This document shows, piece by piece, positions 19,982 through 29,321 of a stretch of 64,000 bases of DNA. The DNA is taken from the NCBI RefSeq assembly GCF_001866645.1, contig NZ_MLYP01000010.1, positions 55,377-119,376 on the forward strand. The letters run 5' to 3'. Under the pieces are notes generated by a model that searched no databases, had not been told where the DNA came from, and saw only the letters and a list, made by a program, of their open reading frames with translations. The DNA comes from Streptomyces colonosanans (GTDB lineage Bacteria > Actinomycetota > Actinomycetes > Streptomycetales > Streptomycetaceae). The position numbers were made by a program, and so were the translations under genes. Each line of letters starts with the position of its first letter. Position 1 is the stretch's first letter.

Positions 19982-21145
19982 TTAGCCCTCTTGCTCCGCA
20001 TCCACCTTCACGTAGACGCGCGGGACGCGAGTACCGATCCGGGTCACGATTTCGTATGCAATGGTCCCGGCCGCCTGTGCCCAGTCCTCGGCGGTGGGCT
20101 CGCCGCGGTCGCCGGCGCCGAAGAGGATCGCCTCCGTGCCCGGCGCGGGCTCGTCGCCGCCCAGGTCCACCACGAACTGGTCCATGGCGATCCGGCCCGC
20201 GACCGTGCGCAGCTTGCCATCGACCAGGACCGGGCCGGCGCCGGAGGCGTGGCGCGGGATGCCGTCGCCGTATCCGACGGGGACCAGGCCGAGGGTGGTG
20301 GTGCCGGCGGTGGTGTACAGGTGCCCGTAGCTGACGCCGTGTCCGCCGGGGACCTGCTTCACCAGGGCGAGCGAAGCCTTCAATGTCATCACCGGACGCA
20401 GTCCGAAGTCGGCTGGGGTGCCGAGTTCGGGGCTCGGCGAGATGCCGTACATCGCGATGCCCGTGCGGACGAGGTCGAAGTGGGCCTCGGGGAGGGTGAG
20501 CGTGGCAGGTGAGTTGGCGATATGGCGCACCTCCGGGCGTACGCCCTGCCCCTCGGCGTACGCCACCATCTCGCGGAAGCAAGTGAGCTGGGCCTCGATG
20601 GAGGGGTGGCCCGGCTCGTCGGCACAGGCGAAGTGCGACCACAGGCCGACGACGGTGAGCAGGCCTTCCGCCTGGGCACGCAGGGCCTCGGCGACGAGTT
20701 CGGGCCAGTCCCCGGGCTGGCATCCACTGCGTCCCAGGCCGGTGTCGGCCTTGAGGTGGACGCGGGCGGGCGCGCCCGCGGCGGCCGCCGCCTCACGCAC
20801 TTCCGCCAGGGCCCACAGCCCGCTCACGGACACGTCGACATCGGCTTCGATCGCCTGCCGCCAGGGGCCGCCGGGCGTCCAGAGCCAGCACATGATCCGC
20901 CCCGGAAGACCGGCCGCGCGCAGAGCGAGGGCCTCCTCCGGCATGGCCGTGCCGAGCCACTGCGCGCCGGCTTCGAGGGCGGCACGGGCGCACGGCACCG
21001 CGCCGTGGCCGTACGCGTCCGCCTTGACCACGGCCATCAGGGCCGCGCCCGGCGTGCGGGCACACAGGGCTCGTACGTTGGCTCGAAGGGCCGCCAGATC
21101 GATCTCGGCGCGGGCGCGGAGGGGTGCTGTCTCAGAACTTGTCAT
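19982..21145 (-). CDS. alr: Alanine racemase
   Basis: PLP enzyme converting L- to D-alanine for peptidoglycan. 387 residues from the ATG at 21145 (an in-frame ATG 6 codons earlier is less likely). The PLP lysine is Lys41 in AVVKADAYGHGA. The opposing catalytic tyrosine is in HGVSYGHLY. The C-terminal beta domain includes TLGLVPVGYGDGIPR and GRIAMDQFVVDLG. It begins the run alr, hydrolase, tsaE, a common actinobacterial order. Confidence 0.97.
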   Translation of the reverse strand: MTSSETAPLRARAEIDLAALRANVRALCARTPGAALMAVVKADAYGHGAVPCARAALEAGAQWLGTAMPEEALALRAAGLPGRIMCWLWTPGGPWRQAIEADVDVSVSGLWALAEVREAAAAAGAPARVHLKADTGLGRSGCQPGDWPELVAEALRAQAEGLLTVVGLWSHFACADEPGHPSIEAQLTCFREMVAYAEGQGVRPEVRHIANSPATLTLPEAHFDLVRTGIAMYGISPSPELGTPADFGLRPVMTLKASLALVKQVPGGHGVSYGHLYTTAGTTTLGLVPVGYGDGIPRHASGAGPVLVDGKLRTVAGRIAMDQFVVDLGGDEPAPGTEAILFGAGDRGEPTAEDWAQAAGTIAYEIVTRIGTRVPRVYVKVDAEQEG

Positions 21146-21203
21146 GGCGCCCCAGTGTCTCAAAGGCCTCCGTCGGCGCTCCGGCGCCGGTGTCGCTCAT
21201 GGT

Positions 21204-21707
21204 TCAGGTGCCGGGCTTGCGCCCCCATACGTACACGCGGTCGCCCACCTTCAGTACGCCCCACAGCTTGCGGGCTTCGGCGGGGCGCAGGTTCACACAG
21301 CCGTAGGAACCGTCCCCGCTGTCGATGTCGTCGTCCACAGCATGGAAGGCCTGGCCGCCGCTGAAGAACTGGCTGTACGGCATGGGGGTGCCGTAGAGCG
21401 ACGACCAGTGGTTCTTGTGCTTCCAGAAGATCCGGTGCCACCCGGTGCGGGTCTTGTACCCCGCGGCTCCGGTACGGACCGGCACGGGCCCGTAGATCAC
21501 CTTCTTCCCCTTCTGCACCCAGGTGAGCTGGTGCGTCAGGTCGATGCACGCGACGCGGTAGGACCGTACGGGGCACTTCCTCGCGACGTCGGGGTCCAAG
21601 GCCCCGGGCGGGGCCGGGGAAGCGGCGACGGCGGTCGCTGCGGGCAGAGCGGTGACAACGGCGAGGAGGACCGCGGCACCACGGCTCGCCATACGCGTAC
21701 TGACCAT
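21204..21707 (-). CDS. Secreted L,D-transpeptidase (YkuD family)
   Basis: 167 residues with a Sec signal peptide (cleavage predicted near TAVAAS, residue 30) and a compact YkuD domain. The active-site motif is SYGCVNLRP with Cys137, and the conserved His122 lies in AFHAVDDD. The domain begins RVACIDLTHQLTWVQKGKKV. Such enzymes make 3-3 crosslinks in peptidoglycan. Position right after alr fits a cell-wall role. Two further cysteines (45 and 54) may form a disulfide. Start could also be the ATG at 21692. Confidence 0.9.
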   Translation of the reverse strand: MVSTRMASRGAAVLLAVVTALPAATAVAASPAPPGALDPDVARKCPVRSYRVACIDLTHQLTWVQKGKKVIYGPVPVRTGAAGYKTRTGWHRIFWKHKNHWSSLYGTPMPYSQFFSGGQAFHAVDDDIDSGDGSYGCVNLRPAEARKLWGVLKVGDRVYVWGRKPGT

Positions 21708-21792
21708 GTGATCAGACAATCGTAATGGGGCGGCGAGGCGGGTACGCCGCGCTCGCAGGTCACCCGTACGCAGCCACCGCCCCGGCTGACGT

Positions 21793-23229
21793 TCAGTCGC
21801 GCACGTCCCGCCAGGCCTGCGGAATCGCGTTCGCCACGTCGTGCGCCCCCACCGGCCCGCCGTCCGCCGCATACCGGCCCGCGAGGCCGTGCAGATACGC
21901 CGCCACGCTCCCGGCGTCCCGCGCCGGGAGGCCGGCCGCGAGCAGCGAGCCGGACAGCCCGGACAGCACGTCCCCGCTCCCGGCGGTCGCCAGCCACGGC
22001 GTGCCCGTCGCGTTCACCCGCACCGGCCCGCCCCCGGGGTCCGCCACCAGTGTGGTCGAGCCCTTGAGCAGCACGGTGGCGCCGTACCGCGCGGCCAGTT
22101 CCCGTACCGCCGTGAGCCGGCCGCCCTCGACCTCCTCGCGCGACACCCCGAGCAGCGCGGCGGCCTCCCCGGCGTGCGGGGTCATGAGGGTGGGGGCCGA
22201 ACGACCGCGTACGGCGTCCCGGTCGGCCAGCCGCAGCCCGTCCGCGTCGACGAGCACGGGCACCTCGGCCTCCAGCACCTGAGCCACGCTCGACGCGTCG
22301 TCCCCGGCGCCCGGCCCCACGACCCACGCCTGCACCTGCCCGGCCTTCGCGGGCCCCCGGTCGGACACCAGGGTCTCCGGGAAACGGGCGATCACCGCGC
22401 TGCCGGCGGGCCCCACATAGCGCACGGCCCCGGCCCCGCCCCGCAGCGCCCCCGCCACGGCGAGCACGGCCGCCCCGGGGTAGCGCGCGGACCCGGCGGC
22501 GATCCCGACCACCCCGCGCCGGTACTTGTCGCTCCGAGCCGTCGGCATCGGCAGCAGCGCCGCCACGTCCGCGTGCTGCAGCGCCTCCAGTTCGGCCTCC
22601 TCGGGCAGGTCGAGCCCGATGTCGACGAGGCGAACGGTCCCCGCGTGCTCGCGTGCCGGATCGACGAGCAGGGCCGGCTTGTGCGTACCGAAGGTCACGG
22701 TGAGGTCCGCCCGTACGGCGTCCCCCCGCACCTCCCCGCTGTCGGCCTCCACGCCGCTCGGCAGGTCCACGGCGACGACGGCCGCGTACGACCGCGCCGC
22801 GAGCGAGGCGAGCCGTGCGGCGTCCGGCCGCAGCCCGCCCTTGCCGCCGATCCCGACGATTCCGTCGACGACGAGGTCGGCCCGGTCGATCAACTCTTCG
22901 GCGACGTCCGAACGTTCCGAAAGCGCCCTGCCGCCGGCCCTCCGCAGGGCCGCGAGCCCACCCTTGTGGGTGCGTTCGGGCGTCAGCAGCACCGCCGTCA
23001 CCCCAGCCCCGCGCCGGGCGAGTCGTGCCCCGGCGTACAAGGTGTCACCGCCGTTGTCCCCGCTGCCGACCAGCAGCACCACCCGGCTTCCGTACACCCG
23101 GCCCAGCACCTGGGCGCAGGCGGCGGCCAGTCCGGCGGCGGCGCGCTGCATCAGCGCTCCTTCCGGAAGCCGCGCCATGAGCGCACGCTCGGCCGCCCTC
23201 ACCGTCTCCACGCTGTACGCAGTACGCAT
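21793..23229 (-). CDS. nnr: Bifunctional NAD(P)HX epimerase/dehydratase
   Basis: Repairs damaged hydrated NAD(P)H. The N-terminal epimerase (about 1-215) has the MQRAAAGLAAACAQVL helix and VGSGDNGGDTLYAGARL. The C-terminal ADP-dependent dehydratase (about 220-478) is of ribokinase fold, with GSARYPGAAVLAVAGALRGGAG, VVGPGAGD, LMTPHAGEAAALLG and WLATAGSGDVLSG. 478 residues is the full bifunctional length. It lies between acpS and the L,D-transpeptidase gene, same strand. Confidence 0.96.
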   Translation of the reverse strand: MRTAYSVETVRAAERALMARLPEGALMQRAAAGLAAACAQVLGRVYGSRVVLLVGSGDNGGDTLYAGARLARRGAGVTAVLLTPERTHKGGLAALRRAGGRALSERSDVAEELIDRADLVVDGIVGIGGKGGLRPDAARLASLAARSYAAVVAVDLPSGVEADSGEVRGDAVRADLTVTFGTHKPALLVDPAREHAGTVRLVDIGLDLPEEAELEALQHADVAALLPMPTARSDKYRRGVVGIAAGSARYPGAAVLAVAGALRGGAGAVRYVGPAGSAVIARFPETLVSDRGPAKAGQVQAWVVGPGAGDDASSVAQVLEAEVPVLVDADGLRLADRDAVRGRSAPTLMTPHAGEAAALLGVSREEVEGGRLTAVRELAARYGATVLLKGSTTLVADPGGGPVRVNATGTPWLATAGSGDVLSGLSGSLLAAGLPARDAGSVAAYLHGLAGRYAADGGPVGAHDVANAIPQAWRDVRD

Positions 23230-23272
23230 ACCGCCGAGTCTCCCCCACCACCGTCACGAGGTGGCGCAGGCG

Positions 23273-23644
23273 CTACCCCTCGGCGATGACCATCGCCGAG
23301 GCCACGCCCGCGTCATGACTGAGCGACACGTGCCAGGCCCGTACGCCGAGTTCGGCGGCGCGGGCCGCGACCGTGCCCGTCACGCGCAGCCGCGGCTGCC
23401 CGCTGCCCTCGACGTAGACCTCGGCGTCCGTCCAGTGCAGCCCGGGCGGCGCGCCCAGGGCCTTGGCCACCGCCTCCTTGGCCGCGAACCGCGCGGCCAG
23501 CGAGGCGATACCGCGCCGCTCACCGCTCGGCAGTAGCAACTCACGTTCCAGGAAGAGTCGTTCGACCAGCCCGGGGGTACGCTCCAGCGCGGCCCGGAAC
23601 CGGTCGATCTCGGCCACGTCGATACCGACTCCGATGATGCTCAT
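23273..23644 (-). CDS. acpS: Holo-[acyl-carrier-protein] synthase
   Basis: Transfers 4'-phosphopantetheine from CoA to acyl carrier proteins. 123 residues, family length. The Mg-binding aspartate is in [13 protein letters not shown] and the glutamate in [14 protein letters not shown]. The tail has [16 protein letters not shown]. It is 43 bp upstream of the nnr gene in the same direction, a pairing common in actinobacteria. Confidence 0.96.
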   Translation of the reverse strand: MSIIGVGIDVAEIDRFRAALERTPGLVERLFLERELLLPSGERRGIASLAARFAAKEAVAKALGAPPGLHWTDAEVYVEGSGQPRLRVTGTVAARAAELGVRAWHVSLSHDAGVASAMVIAEG

Positions 23645-23677
23645 TCCGGCACCCTATGGCGCCGCGTCAGCGGATCC

Positions 23678-23890
23678 TCACTTGCCGCTGCCCTCGGCGA
23701 GGGTGTGCGCCACCAGGGCGTTGGCGTGGCCGTGCCCCAGACCGTGCTCGGACTTGAGCCAGTTGACCAGTTCCATGTGCTTGGTCAGCGGCGAGGAGCG
23801 GATGAGGTCCTTCCACTCGGCGATCGGACGGCCGTACTTCTTCTCGATGGAGGGGAAGTAGCTGGCGGGGCCCTTGACGGGTGCGGTCAT
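23678..23890 (-). CDS. DUF4287 domain-containing small protein
   Basis: A 70-residue soluble protein. The core GPASYFPSIEKKYGRPIAEW, then HMELVNWLKSEHGLGHGHANA and LVAHTL is the DUF4287 signature, linked by its family to DNA-interacting helical folds but without known function. The ATG at 23890 has AGGAAGGA about 12 nt upstream. It lies immediately before acpS on the same strand. Confidence 0.85.
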   Translation of the reverse strand: MTAPVKGPASYFPSIEKKYGRPIAEWKDLIRSSPLTKHMELVNWLKSEHGLGHGHANALVAHTLAEGSGK

Positions 23891-23983
23891 GGTGGATGTC
23901 CTTCCTGCGCTCACGTCTGCGTCCATGCCGTCGTCGGTACAACGTACGGTCATAGGACCGGCGCGGGTACGGGAATTCATCGG

Positions 23984-24151
23984 CACAGCGCCTTCGCCCT
24001 GGCCTTCTCGCTGGGCGGCCACGCCGAGGACGCGGCCCCGCACTTCGCCGCCCTGGGCAACACGGCCTCCGAATTCGCGTGGGAGTACCCGGGCGACTAC
24101 TGGAGGAACCAGCTCGCGAAGTACCGCAAGGCCGCGCTTGCGACGCTCTGA
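23984..24151 (+). pseudogene. C-terminal remnant of a lost gene
   Basis: The frame ending at 24151 encodes HSAFALAFSLGGHAEDAAPH, then FAALGNTASEFAWEYPGDYW and an ALATL end, with strong G/C third positions. It looks like the end of a helical-repeat protein. Upstream of about 23984 the frame loses protein character and runs antisense through the DUF4287 gene, with no ribosome site. I read it as a 5'-truncated relic of a larger gene. It could alternatively be a short real gene with an unusual start. Confidence 0.5.
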
Positions 24152-24278
24152 GGGGGAGGAAGACAGCGGCCCGGTCATCCGCCGGGCGTACCCGCCGCGC
24201 CAAGAACGTCCGCGGCTGCCCCGGGCCGCCCCGGCCCCCGACACCCGGGTCCGGTGTGGCCCCACGCCCCAGAACGCC

Positions 24279-26126
24279 CTACTCCACCGTGACGGACTTC
24301 GCGAGGTTCCGCGGCTGGTCGACCTCGTTGCCCCGGGCCGTCGCCAGTTCGCAGGCAAAGACCTGCAGCGGTACCGTCGCGACCAACGGCTGGAGCAGGG
24401 TCGGGGTCACCGGGATGCGGATCAGGTGGTCGGCGTACGGGACCACGGCCTCGTCGCCCTCCTCCGCGATCACGATCGTGCGGGCGCCCCTCGCCCGGAT
24501 CTCCTGGATGTTCGAGACGATCTTGTCGTGCAGGACCGAGCGTCCGCGCGGCGACGGCACCACGACCACGACCGGCAGGTCCTCCTCGATCAGCGCGATC
24601 GGCCCGTGCTTCAGCTCGCCCGCCGCGAAGCCCTCGGCGTGCATGTACGCCAGTTCCTTGAGCTTCAGGGCGCCCTCCAGCGCCACCGGGTAGCCCACGT
24701 GCCGGCCCAGGAACAGCACCGTGTTCTTGCCCGCGAGGGTGCGCGCCAGCTCCCGTACCGGCTCCATGGTCCTGAGGACCCGCTCGACCTCGTGGGAGAT
24801 CTTCGACAGGTCGCGGATGACGGCCCCGACCTCGTCGCCCCACTTCGTGCCGCGCACCTGCCCCAGGTACAGGGCCACCAGGTAGCAGGCCACGAGCTGC
24901 GTCAGGAACGCCTTCGTCGAGGCGACCGCGACCTCCGGGCCCGCGTGCGTGTACAGCACGGCGTCCGACTCGCGGGGGATCGTGGAGCCGTTGGTGTTAC
25001 AGATCGCCAGCACCTTGGAGCCCTGCTCACGGGCGTGCCGGAGCGCCATCAGCGTGTCCATGGTCTCGCCGGACTGGGAGATGGCGACGACCAGCGTGCG
25101 CGGGTCGAGGATCGGGTCCCGGTAGCGGAACTCGCTGGCCAGCTCCACCTCGCACGGGATCCGCGTCCAGTGCTCGATGGCGTACTTGGCGATGAGCCCG
25201 GCGTGGAAGGCGGTCCCGCACGCCACGATCACCACCTTGTCTACCTCGCGCAGCTCGGCGGCCGAGATCCGCAGCTCGTCCAGGCACAGCGAACCGGCCG
25301 CGTCGATCCGGCCGAGGAGCGTGTCGGCGACCGCCTTGGGCTGCTCGGCGATCTCCTTGAGCATGAAGTAGTCGTAGCCGCCCTTCTCCGCGGCCGAGAC
25401 GTCCCAGTCGACGTGGAAGGTGCGGACGTCGGCGGGCCGTCCGTCGAAGCCGGTGACCGTCACCCTGTCCCGCCGCAGCTCCACCACCTGGTCCTGGCCC
25501 AGTTCGATCGCGGAGCGCGTGTGGGCGATGAACGCCGCCACGTCCGAGGCGAGGAAGGCCTCGCCGTCCCCGACGCCGACCACGAGCGGCGAGTTCCGCC
25601 GGGCGCCCACGACCACGTCCGGCGCATCCGCGTGCACCGCGACCAGCGTGAACGCGCCCTCCAGCCGCCCGCACACCAGCCGCATCGCCTCCGCGAGGTC
25701 CGCGGTCACGGAGAACTCCTCGGCGAGCAGGTGCGCGACGACCTCGGTGTCCGTCTCGGAGGCGAGGGTGTGGCCGCGCTCCTCCAGCTCGGCCCGCAGC
25801 ACCGCGAAGTTCTCGATGATCCCGTTGTGGACGACGGCGACGCGGCCCGCGTTGTCGAGGTGCGGATGCGCATTGGCGTCGGTCGGGGCGCCGTGGGTGG
25901 CCCACCGGGTGTGCCCGATGCCGGTGGTGCCGGTCGGCAGCGGCCGGTCCCCCAGCTCCTTCTCCAGGTTGACCAGCTTCCCGGCCTTCTTGGCCGCAGC
26001 CAGGCCCCCGTCCGCGAGCACGGCCACGCCGGCCGAGTCATAGCCCCGGTACTCCAGCCGCTTCAGTCCCGCCACGACCACGTCGAGCGCCGACTGCGGC
26101 CCCACGTATCCCACGATTCCGCACAT
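24279..26126 (-). CDS. glmS: Glutamine-fructose-6-phosphate aminotransferase (isomerizing)
   Basis: First step of UDP-GlcNAc synthesis: fructose-6-phosphate plus glutamine to glucosamine-6-phosphate. 615 residues from the ATG at 26126. Cys2 is the glutaminase nucleophile (MCGIVGYVG), with TRWATHGAPTDANAHPH and HNGIIENF following. Two SIS domains contain ACGTAFHAGLIAKY, SQSGETMDTLMALRHA, ASTKAFLTQ and the C-terminal DQPRNLAKSVTVE. glmM lies 3.2 kb upstream of its start, so both GlcN-6-P genes are close by. No glmS ribozyme-like leader was seen in the 100 bp upstream. Confidence 0.97.
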   Translation of the reverse strand: MCGIVGYVGPQSALDVVVAGLKRLEYRGYDSAGVAVLADGGLAAAKKAGKLVNLEKELGDRPLPTGTTGIGHTRWATHGAPTDANAHPHLDNAGRVAVVHNGIIENFAVLRAELEERGHTLASETDTEVVAHLLAEEFSVTADLAEAMRLVCGRLEGAFTLVAVHADAPDVVVGARRNSPLVVGVGDGEAFLASDVAAFIAHTRSAIELGQDQVVELRRDRVTVTGFDGRPADVRTFHVDWDVSAAEKGGYDYFMLKEIAEQPKAVADTLLGRIDAAGSLCLDELRISAAELREVDKVVIVACGTAFHAGLIAKYAIEHWTRIPCEVELASEFRYRDPILDPRTLVVAISQSGETMDTLMALRHAREQGSKVLAICNTNGSTIPRESDAVLYTHAGPEVAVASTKAFLTQLVACYLVALYLGQVRGTKWGDEVGAVIRDLSKISHEVERVLRTMEPVRELARTLAGKNTVLFLGRHVGYPVALEGALKLKELAYMHAEGFAAGELKHGPIALIEEDLPVVVVVPSPRGRSVLHDKIVSNIQEIRARGARTIVIAEEGDEAVVPYADHLIRIPVTPTLLQPLVATVPLQVFACELATARGNEVDQPRNLAKSVTVE

Positions 26127-26226
26127 GTGCCGCAGCCTACGGTCAGCGCGGCGCCCGAACCTCCCGGAACGTGCCCGAAATCGGAAATTCCTACTGGGGT
26201 ACGTGGAGCCGAGGAAGCCGTCCGGA

Positions 26227-27024
26227 TCAGCCGAGCTTGGTGAGCTTCGCCAGCTGGGCGTCGACGATCTGCGTCGGGAACTCGAACTCCTTGCCGGTGC
26301 CGAACGAGGCGAGGTTGATGGCGGGGAAATAGGCGATGGTGGCACCCTTGCGGACCACGACGGTCTTCACCGGCGCCTTCACACCCCCGTCACCCACCAC
26401 CGTCAGGGTCAGGGCCAGTGCCTCGTCGGCACCACCGGGCTCCTGGGTCGTCACCACCTTCGCGAACTTTGCCTTCTCGCCGGCCGCGGTGTAGGAGAAA
26501 CCGTCGGCGCACTTCTGAGCGGCCGCCTTCAGATCCTTCATCGCCCGCTCGGCACCGCCGTCCGCGTAGGAGGCGAGCGTCTCGACGCTCTTCTCCTTGT
26601 CGAGGCCCGCCAAGAACTTCTCATCGTCGGTGGCGCCCGCCGCGGGCTTCTCGGCATCGCCCAGCCACACCCGCTTCACCGTGGCCGCGGGCTTGCCGAC
26701 GTAGCTGGCCGCCTGGAGGTACGCGAGCGGTGCGCAGGTCCCGTCGTCCGCCTTCACCTTGTCCTGCGCGGTGTCGTCCTGCGCCGGAACCTTGGTGAGG
26801 ATCTTGCCGCTCTTGACATCCGCCTGCGTGAGCGCGGCCTTCTCCAACTCCGTGGCGCTCAGCACCTTGGCGGGAGCGGCGGAGGCTGCCTTGTCCGCCT
26901 GGGCGGTCTTCCCGTCACCGCCCTTGCCGTCGTCGTCGGAGGATCCGCCACAGGCGGTGGCGAGCAGGGCGAGAGCCGCGGCGGAAGCGGCGAGGGCGGC
27001 ACGACGCACGGTGCTGGATCTCAC
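26227..27024 (-). CDS. Hypothetical lipoprotein
   Basis: 265 residues from a GTG at 27024. Signal peptide with lipobox LLATAC (Cys about residue 25), then a GGSSDDDGKGGDGK low-complexity linker of the kind that holds a domain off the membrane. The mature part (about 60-265) has two well-spaced cysteines (GTCAPLAYLQAASYV and AQKCADGFSY). Its strands resemble the PknH-sensor or LpqN-like folds, but no family is certain. Role unknown. Stops 100 bp before glmS start, on the same strand. Confidence 0.82.
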   Translation of the reverse strand: MRSSTVRRAALAASAAALALLATACGGSSDDDGKGGDGKTAQADKAASAAPAKVLSATELEKAALTQADVKSGKILTKVPAQDDTAQDKVKADDGTCAPLAYLQAASYVGKPAATVKRVWLGDAEKPAAGATDDEKFLAGLDKEKSVETLASYADGGAERAMKDLKAAAQKCADGFSYTAAGEKAKFAKVVTTQEPGGADEALALTLTVVGDGGVKAPVKTVVVRKGATIAYFPAINLASFGTGKEFEFPTQIVDAQLAKLTKLG

Positions 27025-27239
27025 GAAGGAAGGTCTCTCTACTCTTGCCTGCGGGTCCCTCCGCACGCTTTACGCATACTTTACGTACGGCCCACACACA
27101 GGTGATCAGGGTTTTACCGCCCGGTATCCGACCGTGACGGCGACGTGATCTTCCTTGGGGCGCCGCACCTCAAGGCGCCCGGACGCCGGCGTGACGCAGC
27201 CCACGCGGCCACCCGCTCAATCTCCGTTCACAATGGACT

Positions 27240-28229
27240 GTGATCTCTCCGGTCTCCTCGATGCCCCGGAGCGCCCACCGGTCCCGGCCGGAGGCGACTC
27301 CCTACGTCGACCTCACCCGTACCGAGTGGAGCGCGCTGCGCGACAAGACGCCGCTGCCGCTGACCGCCGAGGAGGTCGAGAAGCTGCGCGGTCTGGGCGA
27401 CGTCATCGACCTCGACGAGGTACGGGACATCTATCTGCCGCTGTCCCGGCTGCTCAACCTGTATGTGAAGGCCACGGACGGCCTCAGGGGCGCCCTCAAC
27501 ACCTTCCTCGGCGAACAGGGCTCCCAGTCCGGCACCCCGTTCGTCATAGGCGTGGCGGGCTCGGTGGCGGTCGGCAAATCGACCGTCGCCCGCCTCCTCC
27601 AGGCCCTGCTGTCCCGCTGGCCCGAACACCCGCACGTGGAACGGGTCACCACCGACGGCTTCCTGCTGCCCACCCAGGAACTGCGGGCTCGCGGCCTGAT
27701 GTCCCGCAAGGGCTTCCCCGAGTCCTACGACCGCCGCGCGCTGACCCGCTTCGTCGCCGACATCAAGGCCGGCAAGGACGAGGTGACCGCCCCCGTCTAC
27801 TCGCATCTGATCTACGACATCGTCCCCGGTCAAAGGCTCACCGTCCGCCGCCCGGACATCCTCATCGTCGAGGGCCTCAACGTGCTCCAGCCCGCCCTTC
27901 CCGGCAAGGACGGCCGCACCCGCGTCGGCCTCGCGGACTACTTCGACTTCAGCGTGTACGTCGACGCCCGCCCCGAGGACATCGAACGCTGGTACCTCAA
28001 CCGGTTCAGAAAGCTCCGCCAGACCGCCTTCCAGAACCCGTCCTCGTACTTCCGCAAGTACACCCAGGTCTCCGAGGAGGAGGCACTCGACTACGCCCGT
28101 ACGACCTGGAGAACCATCAACAAGCCCAATCTGCTGGAGAACGTGGCCCCGACACGCGGCCGCGCCGCCCTGGTGCTGCGCAAGGGCCCGGACCACAAGG
28201 TCCAGCGGCTGAGCCTGCGCAAGCTGTAG
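27240..28229 (+). CDS. coaA: Pantothenate kinase, type I
   Basis: Phosphorylates pantothenate, the first and regulated step of CoA synthesis. 329 residues from a GTG at 27240. Walker A is [12 protein letters not shown] (residues 104-115). [41 protein letters not shown] and [14 protein letters not shown] are all family landmarks. An out-of-frame ATG overlaps the start. It is divergent from the lipoprotein gene, 215 bp away, and is followed 42 bp later by the DUF389 gene. Confidence 0.97.
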   Translation: MISPVSSMPRSAHRSRPEATPYVDLTRTEWSALRDKTPLPLTAEEVEKLRGLGDVIDLDEVRDIYLPLSRLLNLYVKATDGLRGALNTFLGEQGSQSGTPFVIGVAGSVAVGKSTVARLLQALLSRWPEHPHVERVTTDGFLLPTQELRARGLMSRKGFPESYDRRALTRFVADIKAGKDEVTAPVYSHLIYDIVPGQRLTVRRPDILIVEGLNVLQPALPGKDGRTRVGLADYFDFSVYVDARPEDIERWYLNRFRKLRQTAFQNPSSYFRKYTQVSEEEALDYARTTWRTINKPNLLENVAPTRGRAALVLRKGPDHKVQRLSLRKL

Positions 28230-28271
28230 GGCCCGTACGGAGGAAAGCACCGAGCCTGTTAGATAGGCGCC

Positions 28272-29234
28272 ATGCTGCATCTGCGCCTGATAGCCCCGGT
28301 GGAGAAGACCGACAAGGTGGTGCACCTGATCGAACAGACGGTCGGCACCGCCCATCTGATCGTGCTGCGGGACGCCGCCCGCGATCCCGCCGGAGACGTG
28401 GTGCTGTGCGACGTCGCCCGCGAGTCGGGCGACGAGCTGATCGGCGGGCTGAAGGGGCTGGGCCTGGAGGAGACGGGTTCGATCGCGGTCGAGGACATCG
28501 GCCTGTCGCTGTCCCGGCGGGCCGAGGAGGCCGAGAAGGAGGCGCCGGGCGACGGCGCCGACGCGGTGCTGTGGGAGCAGCTGGCGGACGAGACGCACGA
28601 GGAGTCGACGCTGTCGGTCACCTACGTCGCCTTCATCATCCTCGCCACGATGATCGCGGCCTGCGGTGTCGTCCTCGACAACGCGATCCTGATCGTGGGC
28701 GCGATGGCGGTGGGCCCGGAGTTCGGCCCGCTGGCGGGGATCTGCACGGCGCTGGTGCAGCGGATGCCACGGCTGGCACTCCGCTCGCTGACCGCGTTGC
28801 TGGTGGGCTTCGCGGCCGCGATGCTGGTGACGGTCGGCTTCACCTATTTCATGGACGCGGTGGGCCTGTTCAGCAAGGTCCAGCTGGAGGCGGTGCGGCC
28901 GAACACCAACTTCATCTACCGCCCGGACGCGTTCTCGTTCGTCGTCGCCGTCCTCGCGGGCATCGCCGGCACGCTCTCGCTGACGTCGTCGAAGTCGGGT
29001 GCGCTGGTGGGCGTCGCGATCTCGGTGACCACCGTTCCGGCGGCGGCGAACGCGGCCGTGGCCTTCTCCTACGACGAGTACCGCCAGGCGTGGGGCTCCA
29101 GCGAACAGCTGCTGCTGAACCTGCTCGGCATCGTCCTGGCGGGCACGCTCACCCTGCTGTCCCAGAAATGGCTCTGGGCCAGGCAGCGCGAACGTGCCGC
29201 CAGGACGAAGGGGTACCAAACACCCGGGACCTAG
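28272..29234 (+). CDS. DUF389 family membrane protein
   Basis: 320 residues. The soluble N-terminal part (about 1-85) has an ACT-like pattern. Residues from about 112 carry six hydrophobic segments, including VTYVAFIILATMIAACGVVL, NAILIVGAMAVGPEFGPLAG, SLTALLVGFAAAMLVTVGF, FVVAVLAGIAGTLSL and LNLLGIVLAGTLTLLS. The MAVGPEFGPLAG loop is the DUF389 signature. Family function is unknown. It is read with coaA, the gap being 42 bp. Confidence 0.9.
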   Translation: MLHLRLIAPVEKTDKVVHLIEQTVGTAHLIVLRDAARDPAGDVVLCDVARESGDELIGGLKGLGLEETGSIAVEDIGLSLSRRAEEAEKEAPGDGADAVLWEQLADETHEESTLSVTYVAFIILATMIAACGVVLDNAILIVGAMAVGPEFGPLAGICTALVQRMPRLALRSLTALLVGFAAAMLVTVGFTYFMDAVGLFSKVQLEAVRPNTNFIYRPDAFSFVVAVLAGIAGTLSLTSSKSGALVGVAISVTTVPAAANAAVAFSYDEYRQAWGSSEQLLLNLLGIVLAGTLTLLSQKWLWARQRERAARTKGYQTPGT

Positions 29235-29321
29235 TGCCGCAACAGGCAACGTTTGCCCCGTCGCGACGCCCGGCACGGCACCTCGCCGCGAGCTTTCCGG
29301 CAGACCTTTCCGGTCACAGCA

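Noticed and set aside
26127..26226. glmS ribozyme
   Set aside because: The gap upstream of glmS is only 100 bp, has no recognisable ribozyme core, and this element is typical of Bacillota.
23874..26243. 789-codon plus-strand frame
   Set aside because: Runs antisense through glmS, which has full-length homology; the frame is open only because of high GC.
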